Origin: an uncultured Burkholderiales bacterium
GTDB lineage: Bacteria > Pseudomonadota > Gammaproteobacteria > Burkholderiales > Burkholderiaceae_C
Direction of reading: 5' to 3'
NCBI GenBank assembly: GCA_903932865.1
Contig: CAIZHQ010000014.1
Location: 228,482 to 292,481, forward strand
DNA length: 64,000 bases
Position 1 is the stretch's first letter. Every line of letters starts with the position of its first letter. Shown piece by piece: positions 17,361 to 25,914 of the stretch. A program made the position numbers and the translations under genes. Below the pieces are notes generated by a model. It did no database searches. It was not told the DNA's origin and saw only the letters and a program-made list of their open reading frames with translations.

Positions 17361-18356
17361 ATGAAACGTGTATTCATCAAGTCCTTGATCGCCACCGTGG
17401 CGCTGGCCGCCATGGGCGTGGCTTCGGCGCAAGACAGAACCATCAAGTTCGCCAACCAGAATGCGGCGGGTCACCCCATCATTCAGGGCATGGAAAAGTT
17501 CAAGGAAATCGTCGAGAAGAATTCTGGCGGCAAGCTCAAGGTCAACGTGTTCCCCGCTGGCGCTTTGGGCAGCGACCAGGCCAACGTGTCGGCCATTCAA
17601 GGCGGCACCTTGGAGATGGCTTCCATGAACTCGGGCATCTTTGCTTCTCAAGTTCGCGACTTTTCGGTGTTTGATTTTCCCTTCATGTTTGCCAGTGGTC
17701 AGGAAGCCGACGCCGTGGTGGACGGTGCCTTTGGTAAGAAGATGCATGCCAAGCTGGAAGAAAAAGGCTTGGTGGGTCTGGGCTACTACGAGCTGGGCTT
17801 TCGCCATGTGACCAACGGCCGCCGCGCCATCAACAAAGTGTCGGACATCGAAGGCCTGAAGCTGCGCGTGATCCCCAACCCGATCAACGTGGATTGGGTC
17901 AAAGCGCTGGGTGCCAACCCCACACCACTGCCATTCCCAGAGTTGTACGCTGCGCTGGAACAAAAAGCAGTGGACGGCCAGGAAAACCCGGTGGCCACCA
18001 TCAACGGTGCCAAGCTGTTCGAAGTGCAAAAGCACATGGCTTTGACCGGTCACCAGTACAACCCCCAGTCGATCGTCATCAGCAAGAAGTTCTGGGACAC
18101 CTTGTCGACCGCTGAAAAGAAAATTTTGAGCGACGCGGCTGCCGAGTCTTCGAAGTTCCAGCGCACCCAAGCGCGCGCGCAGGAAGCCAGCTTGCTGGAG
18201 AATCTGAAGAAAAACGGCATGCAAGTGACCAGCTTGCCACCTGCCGAAGTGGCCATCTTGCGCGACAAGATGAAGCCTGTCATTGCCAAGCACGGCGAGG
18301 CGATTGCCGCCACCGTGGCCGAACTGCAAGCCGAGTTGGCCAAGCTGCGCAAATAA
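17361..18356 (+). CDS. dctP: TRAP transporter solute-binding protein DctP
   Basis: A periplasmic receptor of 331 residues, with GGAG before the ATG. The signal peptide (KRVFIKSLIATVALAAMG) probably cleaves after ASA. The mature protein has the DctP motif GLKLRVIPNPINVDWVKALGANPTPLPF, whose arginine binds the ligand carboxylate, followed by ELYAALEQKAVDGQENP. It closes the dctQMP operon. The neighbouring shikimate dehydrogenase and dehydroshikimate dehydratase suggest a quinate- or shikimate-like acid as ligand. Confidence 0.93.
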   Translation: MKRVFIKSLIATVALAAMGVASAQDRTIKFANQNAAGHPIIQGMEKFKEIVEKNSGGKLKVNVFPAGALGSDQANVSAIQGGTLEMASMNSGIFASQVRDFSVFDFPFMFASGQEADAVVDGAFGKKMHAKLEEKGLVGLGYYELGFRHVTNGRRAINKVSDIEGLKLRVIPNPINVDWVKALGANPTPLPFPELYAALEQKAVDGQENPVATINGAKLFEVQKHMALTGHQYNPQSIVISKKFWDTLSTAEKKILSDAAAESSKFQRTQARAQEASLLENLKKNGMQVTSLPPAEVAILRDKMKPVIAKHGEAIAATVAELQAELAKLRK

Positions 18357-18464
18357 GCCCCGGGGCCACGGCGCGCGCCGTGGCCTGCTAGAGACGAGCC
18401 TGCTTCAGTCCGGCGCTGTCGCGGGCCTGCCGCCTGCAGTCAGGGGGCATTTCCTGATTCCTTT

Positions 18465-18495
18465 AACCCGCAGGCTTTGACCCTGCGGGTTTCTT
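18465..18495 (+). terminator. Rho-independent terminator after dctP
   Basis: The stem AACCCGCAGG pairs with CCTGCGGGTT around a seven-base loop and is followed by TTTCTT. A second GC-rich hairpin without a T-run (GGCCACGGC with GCCGTGGCC) sits just after the dctP stop. The terminator ends about 12 bases before the shikimate dehydrogenase start, so downstream expression relies on readthrough or on a promoter hidden here. Confidence 0.75.
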
Positions 18496-18507
18496 CCCCT
18501 TTAGCCC

Positions 18508-19341
18508 ATGATCAACGGCCACACCGAACTCATCGCTCACATTGGTTACCCCACGCACACTTTCAAGTCTCCGATGATTTACAACCCGTATTTCAACGAG
18601 GCGGGCATCAACGCGGTGGTGGTACCCATGGGTTGCAAACCAGAGAACTATCCACAGTTTTTGAAGTCAGTGTTCAAGCTGGAAAACATCCGGGGGGCGT
18701 TGGTCACCATGCCGCACAAGGTCAGCACGGTGGGTTTACTCGATGAAGTGACCGCCACCGTGCGCGTGGCCGGAGCCTGTAACGCGGTCAAGCGCCTGGC
18801 CGATGGCCGCTTGGTGGGTGACATGTTCGACGGTGCCGGTTTTGTGCGCGGTGTGCAGCGCAAGGGTTTTGACCTGACCGGCAAACGTGTGTTGGTGGTG
18901 GGCACAGGCGGTGTGGGCTGCGCGATTGCGGCATCTTTGGCGGGTGCGGGCATTGCGTCCATCAGTTTGTTCGACGTGAACAATGGCTGCTGCGAAGCAT
19001 TGGCCAAGCGGCTCAAGGACAACCACCCTAAAATCGCGGTTCGTACCGGATCGAACGATCCAGCGGGGCACGATCTGGTCGTCAACGCGACGCCCATGGG
19101 CATGAACGATGGGGATCCGCTGCCCCTGGATGTGTCGCGCCTGTCGCCCGACGCTTTCGTGGGCGAGGTGGTCATGCGCGCCGAGAACACCGCGTTTTTG
19201 GCGGCAGCCCAAGCGCGCGGCTGCCGCACTCAGGTAGGTACCGACATGTTGTACGAGCAAATCCCTGCCTACCTTGAATTTTTTGGATTGCCCACAACCA
19301 CAGCTGAAGAGCTGCGGCGTGTGGCGAAGCTGATTTATTGA
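18508..19341 (+). CDS. Shikimate/quinate dehydrogenase (AroE superfamily)
   Basis: The protein has 277 residues. The substrate lysine lies in VTMPHK, and GACNAVKR corresponds to the AroE N-T region. The second catalytic Asp is in GDMFDG, where AroE normally has N-T-D-G; the nucleotide-binding loop is VVGTGGVGCAIA. The C-terminal GTDMLYEQIPAYLEFFG resembles the AroE quinone-site helix. With the dehydratase two genes downstream, oxidation of shikimate to 3-dehydroshikimate (or quinate to 3-dehydroquinate) is the likely step. No Shine-Dalgarno is evident before the ATG. Confidence 0.85.
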   Translation: MINGHTELIAHIGYPTHTFKSPMIYNPYFNEAGINAVVVPMGCKPENYPQFLKSVFKLENIRGALVTMPHKVSTVGLLDEVTATVRVAGACNAVKRLADGRLVGDMFDGAGFVRGVQRKGFDLTGKRVLVVGTGGVGCAIAASLAGAGIASISLFDVNNGCCEALAKRLKDNHPKIAVRTGSNDPAGHDLVVNATPMGMNDGDPLPLDVSRLSPDAFVGEVVMRAENTAFLAAAQARGCRTQVGTDMLYEQIPAYLEFFGLPTTTAEELRRVAKLIY

Positions 19342-19362
19342 ACACCCGACTGGAGCCTTGAG

Positions 19363-20238
19363 ATGAGCTTGAACAAAGTGGACCGCGAAGCCGTGCCGGA
19401 CATGCCCAACCGTTTGGGCATCTCGGGCATTGAGTTCATCGAATACGCCACCAGCCGCCCGCAGGCTTTGGGTCAGGTGCTCGAAAACATGGGTTTTCGC
19501 CCGGTGGCGCGTCACCGCTCGCGCGAGGTGACGCTGTACCGCCAGGGCAGCATGAACCTGGTGGTCAACGCCAGCCCGGACGATGCCCGCGTGAGCGGCA
19601 CGGTCGACGGCCAGCCCGCGATCTCGGCCGTGGCCTTTCGGGTGCAAGACGCGCTGAAAGCGCACACCCGGTGCCTGGATTTGGGTGCATGGAACGTGGA
19701 CAGTCACGCGCAGGCCATGGAACTGCACATCCCCGCCATCCACGGCCCTGGCGGCAGCCGCTTTTACTTTGTAGACCGCTGGCAAGAGTTCTCGATCTAC
19801 GACATCGACTTCAAGCCCATTCCCACCGTGGACCCCAAACCTCCAGCGCTGGCAGGTATGCGCTACTTTGGCGTGGTGCAGTACATCGGTGCCGCCCGCA
19901 GCGCCGATTGGCAAACCTATTACGAACACATGTTTGACTTCAGCAGCATCCCGGACGAAGAGCGCTTTGGCATCTTGCCCAAGGGCAAGCTGATGAAAAG
20001 CCCTTGCGGCAGCTTTTTGTGGCAACTGGTGGAACCTGAGCCCTGGATGGACGCAGACGACAGCCCCGAGTGCTTGCAGCGCATTGGCTTTGGCGTGCCC
20101 GATGTGGGTCAGGCGGTGGCCGCGCTCAAGGCGCGTGCTGTGGAGTTTGTCGAGTCGACCCAGCTGCACCCTGAAGACCGGGGTGCGCTCACCCGTGCCA
20201 CGCTGGGCTCGGTCGCTTTTGAACTGGTTCACCAGTGA
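19363..20238 (+). CDS. HPPD-like vicinal-oxygen-chelate protein, companion of dehydroshikimate dehydratase
   Basis: This 291-residue protein has two VOC modules (about residues 15-150 and 160-290) resembling 4-hydroxyphenylpyruvate dioxygenase. In bacterial QuiC1 such a domain is fused to the C-terminus of the dehydratase barrel; here it is a separate gene placed upstream. The positions of the two HPPD iron-binding histidines look replaced (FGVVQYIG and QRIGFGV), while the C-terminal glutamate is kept (AFELVHQ). Dioxygenase activity is therefore doubtful, and a structural or regulatory role is likely. GGAG lies eight bases before the start. Confidence 0.75.
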   Translation: MSLNKVDREAVPDMPNRLGISGIEFIEYATSRPQALGQVLENMGFRPVARHRSREVTLYRQGSMNLVVNASPDDARVSGTVDGQPAISAVAFRVQDALKAHTRCLDLGAWNVDSHAQAMELHIPAIHGPGGSRFYFVDRWQEFSIYDIDFKPIPTVDPKPPALAGMRYFGVVQYIGAARSADWQTYYEHMFDFSSIPDEERFGILPKGKLMKSPCGSFLWQLVEPEPWMDADDSPECLQRIGFGVPDVGQAVAALKARAVEFVESTQLHPEDRGALTRATLGSVAFELVHQ

Positions 20239-20246
20239 GGCCGCGC

Positions 20247-21128
20247 ATGGGCATGCTCGACGGTTTCGGCATGGACACCATCACCATGTCGGGCACCCTG
20301 GAGGCCAAGCTGGCCGCCATGAAGGGCGCAGGCTTTTCTCAGGTGATGTTGATGGCGCGCGATTTGGTCACGCACTCGGGTGGGGTGCAAGCCGCTGTGG
20401 CGGCGGTGCAGGCCAGCGGGATGCGGCCCACAGGCTTTCAGGTGCTGCGCGATTTTGAGGGCCTGTCAGGACACCTGCACAGCTACAAGCTCGACATCGC
20501 CAAATCCATGCTCCAAATGTGCGCGGCTACAGGCAGCAAAGTCTTGTTGGCGTGTTCGTCCACTTCTCGCCACGCCACGCAAGACCTCGACGCCATCGCC
20601 GCCGACCTGAAAAAACTCGCCATGTTGGCGGTGCCGCTGGGCATCCAGATCGCTTACGAAGCGCTGTCCTGGGGCCGCACCGTCAACGAATTCACCACCA
20701 GCTGGGACGTGGTCTGCCGCGCCGACTGCCCCAACTTGGGGCTGTGCATCGACTCGTTCCACATCTTCGCCGCCAAAACTTCCTTGGACGAGATTGAAGA
20801 ACTGGATCCGTCCAAAATCTTTTTGGTGCAGTTGTCCGACTTCATGTGGCAAGAAACCCCGACTTTTGAAGAACGCATGACCACGGCCCGCACTTTCCGC
20901 GTGTTCCCCGGCGAGGGCGTGCACAGCGAACAACTGGCCGATCTGGTGCTGCGCCTGGACCGTATCGGCTACCGGGGTGACTACAGCTTTGAGGTCTTCA
21001 ACGACGACTACCAGCAACTGCCGCTGGACACCGTAGCCGAGCGGGCCCGCAAGAGCGCCACTTGGTTGCACCAGGACGTGCTTCACAAAGCCGCGCCGCT
21101 GCCTGAATGGACACGGTACAGGGCTTGA
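20247..21128 (+). CDS. quiC: 3-Dehydroshikimate dehydratase, sugar phosphate isomerase/epimerase-like TIM barrel
   Basis: The ATG at 20247 has GAGG six bases upstream and gives 293 residues. The fold is the AP-endonuclease-2/xylose-isomerase-like barrel of bacterial 3-dehydroshikimate dehydratases. Candidate metal ligands in order are Glu in YEALSWG, Asp in IDSFHIF, Gln in VQLSDFMW and Glu in FEVFNDDY; the SWG and FEVFND segments are typical of the QuiC1 group. The enzyme converts 3-dehydroshikimate to protocatechuate. It immediately follows the HPPD-like gene, with a shikimate dehydrogenase before that. Confidence 0.85.
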   Translation: MGMLDGFGMDTITMSGTLEAKLAAMKGAGFSQVMLMARDLVTHSGGVQAAVAAVQASGMRPTGFQVLRDFEGLSGHLHSYKLDIAKSMLQMCAATGSKVLLACSSTSRHATQDLDAIAADLKKLAMLAVPLGIQIAYEALSWGRTVNEFTTSWDVVCRADCPNLGLCIDSFHIFAAKTSLDEIEELDPSKIFLVQLSDFMWQETPTFEERMTTARTFRVFPGEGVHSEQLADLVLRLDRIGYRGDYSFEVFNDDYQQLPLDTVAERARKSATWLHQDVLHKAAPLPEWTRYRA

Positions 21129-21139
21129 CTTGCGGACCT

Positions 21140-21901
21140 TTAGCGATTGATTGACAGTGCGCGCCTGATGCGCCACCACGCAAACAAACCATGGTTGGCC
21201 CAGGCCGTGGCCGCGCAGACCAAGGCGGTCCAAGCTGTGTGGCTGGGGTAGTGGGCCCCTCTGAGGGTCTGCGACAGCCCGAGGGCCAACCCGCTCAGCA
21301 CAATCACCCCGGTCATGGCCTGTCCCATTCGTTGCTGGTCGGTGTCATTTGAGGTCAACCACGGCAAGCTCAGGGCGATGAAGGCAAAAGCACTCGAGGC
21401 GTGCCCGCCCGGAAAACACGAACCAGCGCCGCCATCGCTGACCCCCCACGACCAGTGCGACACATAGCTGGCCACCCCCCCAAAGGCTTGTAATTCCCAA
21501 GGGCAGCTGGTCAGACTGATGCGTTTGATGGTGGTCACCACCAACAAGCTGAGGGTGATCCCCGCAGCGATCTCCCACCGTTGACGGCGTTGCAGTTGCC
21601 GCCAAATACCCTGTGGCCAAACGGTCATCGCCAACACCCCCAGGTAAATCAGCACGGCCACTTGTTTGGCCCCCTCGTGCATGACTTGGCTTAACCACCA
21701 ATGGTCTCGCCAAGCAAAACCCTGCGGGCCTGCCAGCCAGCTCACGGCTTTGAGGTCTGCACCCCATCCATCCCAGGCCAAGGTCATTACCAGCAACGTG
21801 CCCCAGAGCCAAAGGCTGGCGATCGCATGAGGGTGTTGGTGGGTACTGTGCATCCCGCTCATGTGGTGCTGGGTGGGGATTCGCATGTCTGATTTCTGCA
21901 T
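21140..21901 (-). CDS. PAP2-family membrane phosphatase
   Basis: Starting at 21901 the protein has 253 residues (a start at 21886 is also possible). There are about six hydrophobic segments. The phosphatase motifs are KRISLTSCPW (degenerate motif 1), PGGHASSAFAF (motif 2) and RGAHYPSHTAW (motif 3, with the catalytic histidine). PAP2 enzymes remove phosphate from lipid A, undecaprenyl pyrophosphate or phosphatidic acid. It is divergent from a PmrA-like regulator and close to eptA and dgkA, which suggests a function in envelope lipid modification. Confidence 0.85.
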   Translation of the reverse strand: MQKSDMRIPTQHHMSGMHSTHQHPHAIASLWLWGTLLVMTLAWDGWGADLKAVSWLAGPQGFAWRDHWWLSQVMHEGAKQVAVLIYLGVLAMTVWPQGIWRQLQRRQRWEIAAGITLSLLVVTTIKRISLTSCPWELQAFGGVASYVSHWSWGVSDGGAGSCFPGGHASSAFAFIALSLPWLTSNDTDQQRMGQAMTGVIVLSGLALGLSQTLRGAHYPSHTAWTALVCAATAWANHGLFAWWRIRRALSINR

Positions 21902-21923
21902 GGTCAGATTAAATGCTGCCCGG

Positions 21924-21940
21924 GTTAAGCCAGGCTTAAA
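21924..21940 (+). promoter_or_regulatory. PmrA/QseB-box-like direct repeat
   Basis: GTTAAG-CCAGG-CTTAAA reads as two hexamers 11 bp apart. It differs by one base in each half from the YTTAAK-N5-YTTAAK box bound by PmrA/BasR. It lies between the divergent PAP2 and response-regulator genes, as expected for autoregulation. Confidence 0.5.
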
Positions 21941-22029
21941 GTCGCTGTGACAAGGTGTGTGCCATGAACACCACACCTGAGACAATCGAGCTTCAACAAA
22001 TGACCACTCAAGCCAATGGAACTGGAACG

Positions 22030-22707
22030 ATGCGGGTATTGATTGTGGAAGACGACGCGGGCATTGCCACCGGCCTGGCCGCGACATTGAAGGCCAGCGG
22101 CTATGCGGTGGACGTGACGTCCACGCTGGCACTGGCTTCGGCAGCATTGCGCGTGGAGCCCTTTGACCTGGTGTTGCTGGACCTTGGCCTGCCCGACGGC
22201 GATGGCCTGGACTGGCTGCGCCAGGTGCGCCGCTCGGGCAGCGTGATGCCGGTGTTGATCATGACCGCCCGCGATGCCTTGCCCGACCGGGTGGCTGGGC
22301 TGGACGAGGGGGCCGACGACTACGTGGTCAAGCCCTTCGAGCCCGAGGAACTGCTGGCCCGCATGCGCGTGGCCTTGCGCCGCAGTGAAGGCCGCGCCTC
22401 GCCGCTGCTGCGCCACGGCGATCTGGTGGTCGACCCGGCGGGCCACACCGTTTTGCGCAACGGTGAGTCCGTGGCGCTGCGGGCCAAGGAATTTGCTTTG
22501 CTGCTGGCACTGTTGCGGGGCAGCGGGCAGGTGCTGTCGCGCCAGCGGCTGGAGCAGGCGCTCTATGGTTTTGACGAGGTGCTGGACAGCAATGCCCTGG
22601 AAGTGCATATGCACCACCTGCGCCGCAAACTGGGCGATGGTCTGGTCAAGACGGTGCGCGGCGTGGGTTATTTTGTGCCGGTACCAGAACCCCAAGGAGG
22701 GGCTTGA
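22030..22707 (+). CDS. OmpR-family response regulator, PmrA/QseB-like
   Basis: The start at 22030 gives 225 residues beginning MRVLIVEDDAGIATGLA, as in PmrA/QseB; earlier in-frame starts (21955, 21964) would lie too close to the PmrA-type box. The phospho-acceptor Asp is in LVLLDLGLPDGDG, and the receiver ends GADDYVVKPFEPEELLAR. The winged helix has LEVHMHHLRRKLGDGLVKTVRGVGYF. It is coupled to the kinase gene by overlapping stop and start codons and is the likely activator of eptA. Confidence 0.88.
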   Translation: MRVLIVEDDAGIATGLAATLKASGYAVDVTSTLALASAALRVEPFDLVLLDLGLPDGDGLDWLRQVRRSGSVMPVLIMTARDALPDRVAGLDEGADDYVVKPFEPEELLARMRVALRRSEGRASPLLRHGDLVVDPAGHTVLRNGESVALRAKEFALLLALLRGSGQVLSRQRLEQALYGFDEVLDSNALEVHMHHLRRKLGDGLVKTVRGVGYFVPVPEPQGGA

Positions 22708-24152
22708 TGGAACAAGCGACCCCAACGCAGGTTGATCCTGGCAAACCCCAACCCCGCTCGTTGTGGCGTTACCTGTGGGCCTGGGCGCTGGGAGGTGTGG
22801 TTGCGTTGTGGTTTTTGCTGGCCGGATTGGCTTATTCCACCGGCTACCACGAGGCCGAAGAAATCAGCGACGGCCTGCTGGTGTCGGCCGCGCAACTGCT
22901 GCTCAGCCAGCCCCTGGACGCCCCTTTGAGTGAGGCGCTGAACATGCCCTTGTCCAAGCCTGATGCGTCCAAACCCCTTGCGGCCCCACAGGATGCGCTG
23001 CCCAAAGCCTTGGCACAGCATCCGCCCAGCGCCTACGCGCCTGAGTTTCATGTGCTCGTCTGGCAGGACGCACGCCTGGTCTGGGATTCGCACGGTGTAC
23101 ATGCCCAATTGCCAACGAAACTGGCGCTGGGCCATCAGACGCTGGGCTTGACGATGCAGGGCGTCTCCCAGGATTGGCGCGTGTACGTGGGTGAGTCGAC
23201 GGGTGGTGGCTCTGTGCGCCGCGTGGCCGTGTTCATGGACCCGGCACGGCGTGAAGCGCTGGCCGCCGACATTTCTGAGCACATCCTGCTGCCTGCACTG
23301 GTGTTCTTGCCTTTGGTGGCGCTGATGCTGGCCTCGGCCATTCGTCGCGGCCTGCTGCCTTTACAGCGTTTGTCGGGCAAGATCGAGGCACTTGATGTTG
23401 ATTCAGGCCAAACCCTGGTGCCGCAACAGCCTTATCGGGAACTGGGCGTGACGGTCCAGTCCATCAACGCTTTGGTGCTTCGCCTGCAGGCCCAGATTGG
23501 GCGGGAGCGGCGCTTTGCCGCCGACGTGGCCCACGAGCTGCGCACCCCTTTGACCTCGCTGGTGCTGCAGGCCCGGCTGGCACGACACGGCCCGGCTGCC
23601 GAACAAGCCCAGGCCTTGCAGGCGGTGGAGCAGGGCGCTTTGCGTGCCGGGCGCATCCTGTCGCAACTGTTGGACTTGGCCAGGGCCCAAAGCCTGTCCG
23701 CAGACCTCTCTGAGCCAGTAGACCTTTGCGCCTTGGCCCTGCGTGTGGTGTCTGAGCAGGCGCCGCTGGCCCACGAGTTGGGCCAGGACATCGCGCTGGA
23801 AGCACCCGAGCAAGCCCTGACATTGCCCGGGCAGGCCACCTTGCTGGAGCTGGCCTTGCGCAACCTGGTGGACAACGCTTTGCGCCACAACCCCACGGGC
23901 ACCTACGTCGAGGTGCGCGTGGCCCTCGATGCCACAGGCCAGGTGACGCTATCGGTCAGCGACGATGGCGGTGACTTCAACGCCGGCCGTGCACCGGAAG
24001 CTGACACGGGCCTGGGCATTGGCTTGACCTTGGTCGAGCGCATTGCCCAAAGCCAGGGGGCGCAGTTGCTGCGCGATGCGGGTGCTGCACCTTTTGGCAA
24101 GCGTTTTGCGTTGGTCTGGCCCGCCACGGGCCACCTGTCGGGTAAAGCTTAA
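22707..24152 (+). CDS. Sensor histidine kinase, PmrB/QseC-like
   Basis: The ATG at 22707 overlaps the regulator stop (TGATG) and has AAGGAGG eight bases upstream. The protein has 481 residues. Membrane helices lie at about 16-40 and 192-213, with a roughly 150-residue periplasmic part between them. A HAMP-like linker follows, then the H-box FAADVAHELRTPLTSL (His near residue 276). The ATPase domain has the N-box NLVDNALRHNP and G-box DTGLGIGLTLVER. It is the cognate sensor of the preceding regulator. Confidence 0.9.
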   Translation: MEQATPTQVDPGKPQPRSLWRYLWAWALGGVVALWFLLAGLAYSTGYHEAEEISDGLLVSAAQLLLSQPLDAPLSEALNMPLSKPDASKPLAAPQDALPKALAQHPPSAYAPEFHVLVWQDARLVWDSHGVHAQLPTKLALGHQTLGLTMQGVSQDWRVYVGESTGGGSVRRVAVFMDPARREALAADISEHILLPALVFLPLVALMLASAIRRGLLPLQRLSGKIEALDVDSGQTLVPQQPYRELGVTVQSINALVLRLQAQIGRERRFAADVAHELRTPLTSLVLQARLARHGPAAEQAQALQAVEQGALRAGRILSQLLDLARAQSLSADLSEPVDLCALALRVVSEQAPLAHELGQDIALEAPEQALTLPGQATLLELALRNLVDNALRHNPTGTYVEVRVALDATGQVTLSVSDDGGDFNAGRAPEADTGLGIGLTLVERIAQSQGAQLLRDAGAAPFGKRFALVWPATGHLSGKA

Positions 24153-24164
24153 TGTTGCGATAAG
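24148..24164 (+). promoter_or_regulatory. Weak PmrA-box-like repeat before eptA
   Basis: CTTAAT-GTTGC-GATAAG has a perfect first half-site and a two-mismatch second half-site at the PmrA spacing. It overlaps the kinase stop codon and lies 46 bp before the eptA start, so eptA could have its own PmrA-dependent promoter. Confidence 0.3.
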
Positions 24165-24209
24165 ACTGGGTTTCGAGAATGGCGGCTATAGCTTTGCCAT
24201 CCGTTGCCC

Positions 24210-25904
24210 ATGACCCCTACTTCTCCCGATCTTGCCCCTGCTGATGCGATCGTTCGCCGCCCTTGGCAACCCTTGAGCCTCTTGCTGGTGCTGGCTTTGT
24301 GGCTGAGCACCTTGGGCAACCTGCCCCTTTGGCGTGCCATGTGGGCCTTGACCGATCACCACAGCCTGCGCACCTGGCTGGGCTTGGTGGGTTTTGCGCT
24401 CATCGTGCTGTCGGCCATCACCGTACTGCTCAGCCTGCTGGTCTGGCCTCGCTGGCGCAAGCCCGCAGGGGTGCTGCTCCTCATGGTGGCCGCGGCCAAC
24501 AGTTATTTCATGATCACCTACGGCGTCGTCATTGACCCCACCATGATGGCCAACACCTTGCAGACCGATGTGCGCGAGGTGCGGGATTTGTTGTCGTGGT
24601 CCATGGTGGCAGTGCTGGCACTGGGCGTGGTGCTGCCGGGCTGGTGGTGGTGGCGTCAGCCGGTGCAAAAGCTGCCCGCCCGGCGCTTGGTGGGGCGTCA
24701 AATGGGCCTGGCCGCTTTGGCTGCGCTGGTTTTGCTGGTGGTGGTCTGGGCCTCGTTTCAGGATTTGGCCTCCACCATGCGCAACCAAAAATCCATGCGC
24801 TACATGCTCAACCCCTTCAACACCCTCTATGCCAGCGCACGCTTGGTGATCGGGCAGACCGCTCAGGTCCGCCAGCCTTTGCAGCCCATCGGACAAGACG
24901 CTGTTTTTGCACCCGCAACCTTGGCTGGCCACAAGCCCCCGCTGATCGTGCTGGTGGTGGGCGAGACCGCGCGCGCAGCCAACTTCGGTCTGGCCGGTTA
25001 CGCGCGTGACACCACACCGCAACTGCGGCAACTGCAGAGCAGTGGCGAGTTGGCCTACTTTGCCAACGTCAGTTCCTGCGGCACCAGCACCCAAGTCTCA
25101 GTGCCGTGCATGTTTTCTCATTTGGGGCGCGAGGCTTATGGCAAAAACGACATCCCTTACGAAAATTTACTCGATGTGTTGCAACGCGCGGGTATGCAGG
25201 TGCTGTGGTTGGACAACCAGTCGGGCTGCAAAGGCTTGTGCGACCGCGTGCCCAACACCAACACCTTGGCGTTGAAAGACCCAGCACTGTGCCCGGATGG
25301 CGAATGCTTTGACGAGATCATGCTGCGCGTTTTGCCCGAGCGCCTGGCCCAGCTGGAAAAAGACAGAGGCGCAGGCCCAGCTCCAGCGGGCACGGTGGTC
25401 GTGATGCACCAGATGGGCAACCACGGCCCAGCCTATTACAACCGCACACCGAACAACATGAAGGTCTACCAGCCCGAATGCCGCAGCAACGTGCTGCAAG
25501 ACTGTCCGGCGCAGGAGATCCTCAACGCGTACGACAACGCGGTGCGCTACACCGACCACTTCTTGGCACAAACTGTGCGCTGGCTCAAGAGCCAGCCACG
25601 CCCTGCGGTCATGCTGTACGTCTCAGACCATGGCGAATCGTTGGGTGAAAAGGGCCTGTACCTGCATGGCATGCCTTACATGATGGCGCCCAAAGAGCAA
25701 ACCCATGTGCCCATGGTGCTGTGGTTGTCCAAGCCGCTGCAGTCACAGCTGAAATGGGATGCCCATTGCTGGAAAAAACAGGTATCTGCGCCGATGTCGC
25801 ACGACCACCTGTTCCATTCGGTCTTGACGCTGGCCCAGGTCAAGACCCGCTTGCAGCAATCTGAGCTGGATGTTTTTGCGGGTTGCGCTGCACGTTCCCC
25901 GTAA
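24210..25904 (+). CDS. eptA: Lipid A phosphoethanolamine transferase EptA (MCR superfamily)
   Basis: The protein has 564 residues with about five N-terminal membrane helices (residues 20-185), then a periplasmic sulfatase-like domain. Zinc and nucleophile motifs are VVGETARAANFG, the Thr of SCGTSTQVSVPCMFS (about residue 292), and SDHGESLGEKGLYLHGMPY. These are the signature set of EptA/MCR enzymes, as are the several cysteines for disulfides (for example SGCKGLCD). It transfers phosphoethanolamine from phosphatidylethanolamine to lipid A, reducing binding of polymyxin-type peptides. It probably belongs to the regulon of the upstream two-component system. Confidence 0.93.
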   Translation: MTPTSPDLAPADAIVRRPWQPLSLLLVLALWLSTLGNLPLWRAMWALTDHHSLRTWLGLVGFALIVLSAITVLLSLLVWPRWRKPAGVLLLMVAAANSYFMITYGVVIDPTMMANTLQTDVREVRDLLSWSMVAVLALGVVLPGWWWWRQPVQKLPARRLVGRQMGLAALAALVLLVVVWASFQDLASTMRNQKSMRYMLNPFNTLYASARLVIGQTAQVRQPLQPIGQDAVFAPATLAGHKPPLIVLVVGETARAANFGLAGYARDTTPQLRQLQSSGELAYFANVSSCGTSTQVSVPCMFSHLGREAYGKNDIPYENLLDVLQRAGMQVLWLDNQSGCKGLCDRVPNTNTLALKDPALCPDGECFDEIMLRVLPERLAQLEKDRGAGPAPAGTVVVMHQMGNHGPAYYNRTPNNMKVYQPECRSNVLQDCPAQEILNAYDNAVRYTDHFLAQTVRWLKSQPRPAVMLYVSDHGESLGEKGLYLHGMPYMMAPKEQTHVPMVLWLSKPLQSQLKWDAHCWKKQVSAPMSHDHLFHSVLTLAQVKTRLQQSELDVFAGCAARSP

Positions 25905-25914
25905 ACCCAAAATC

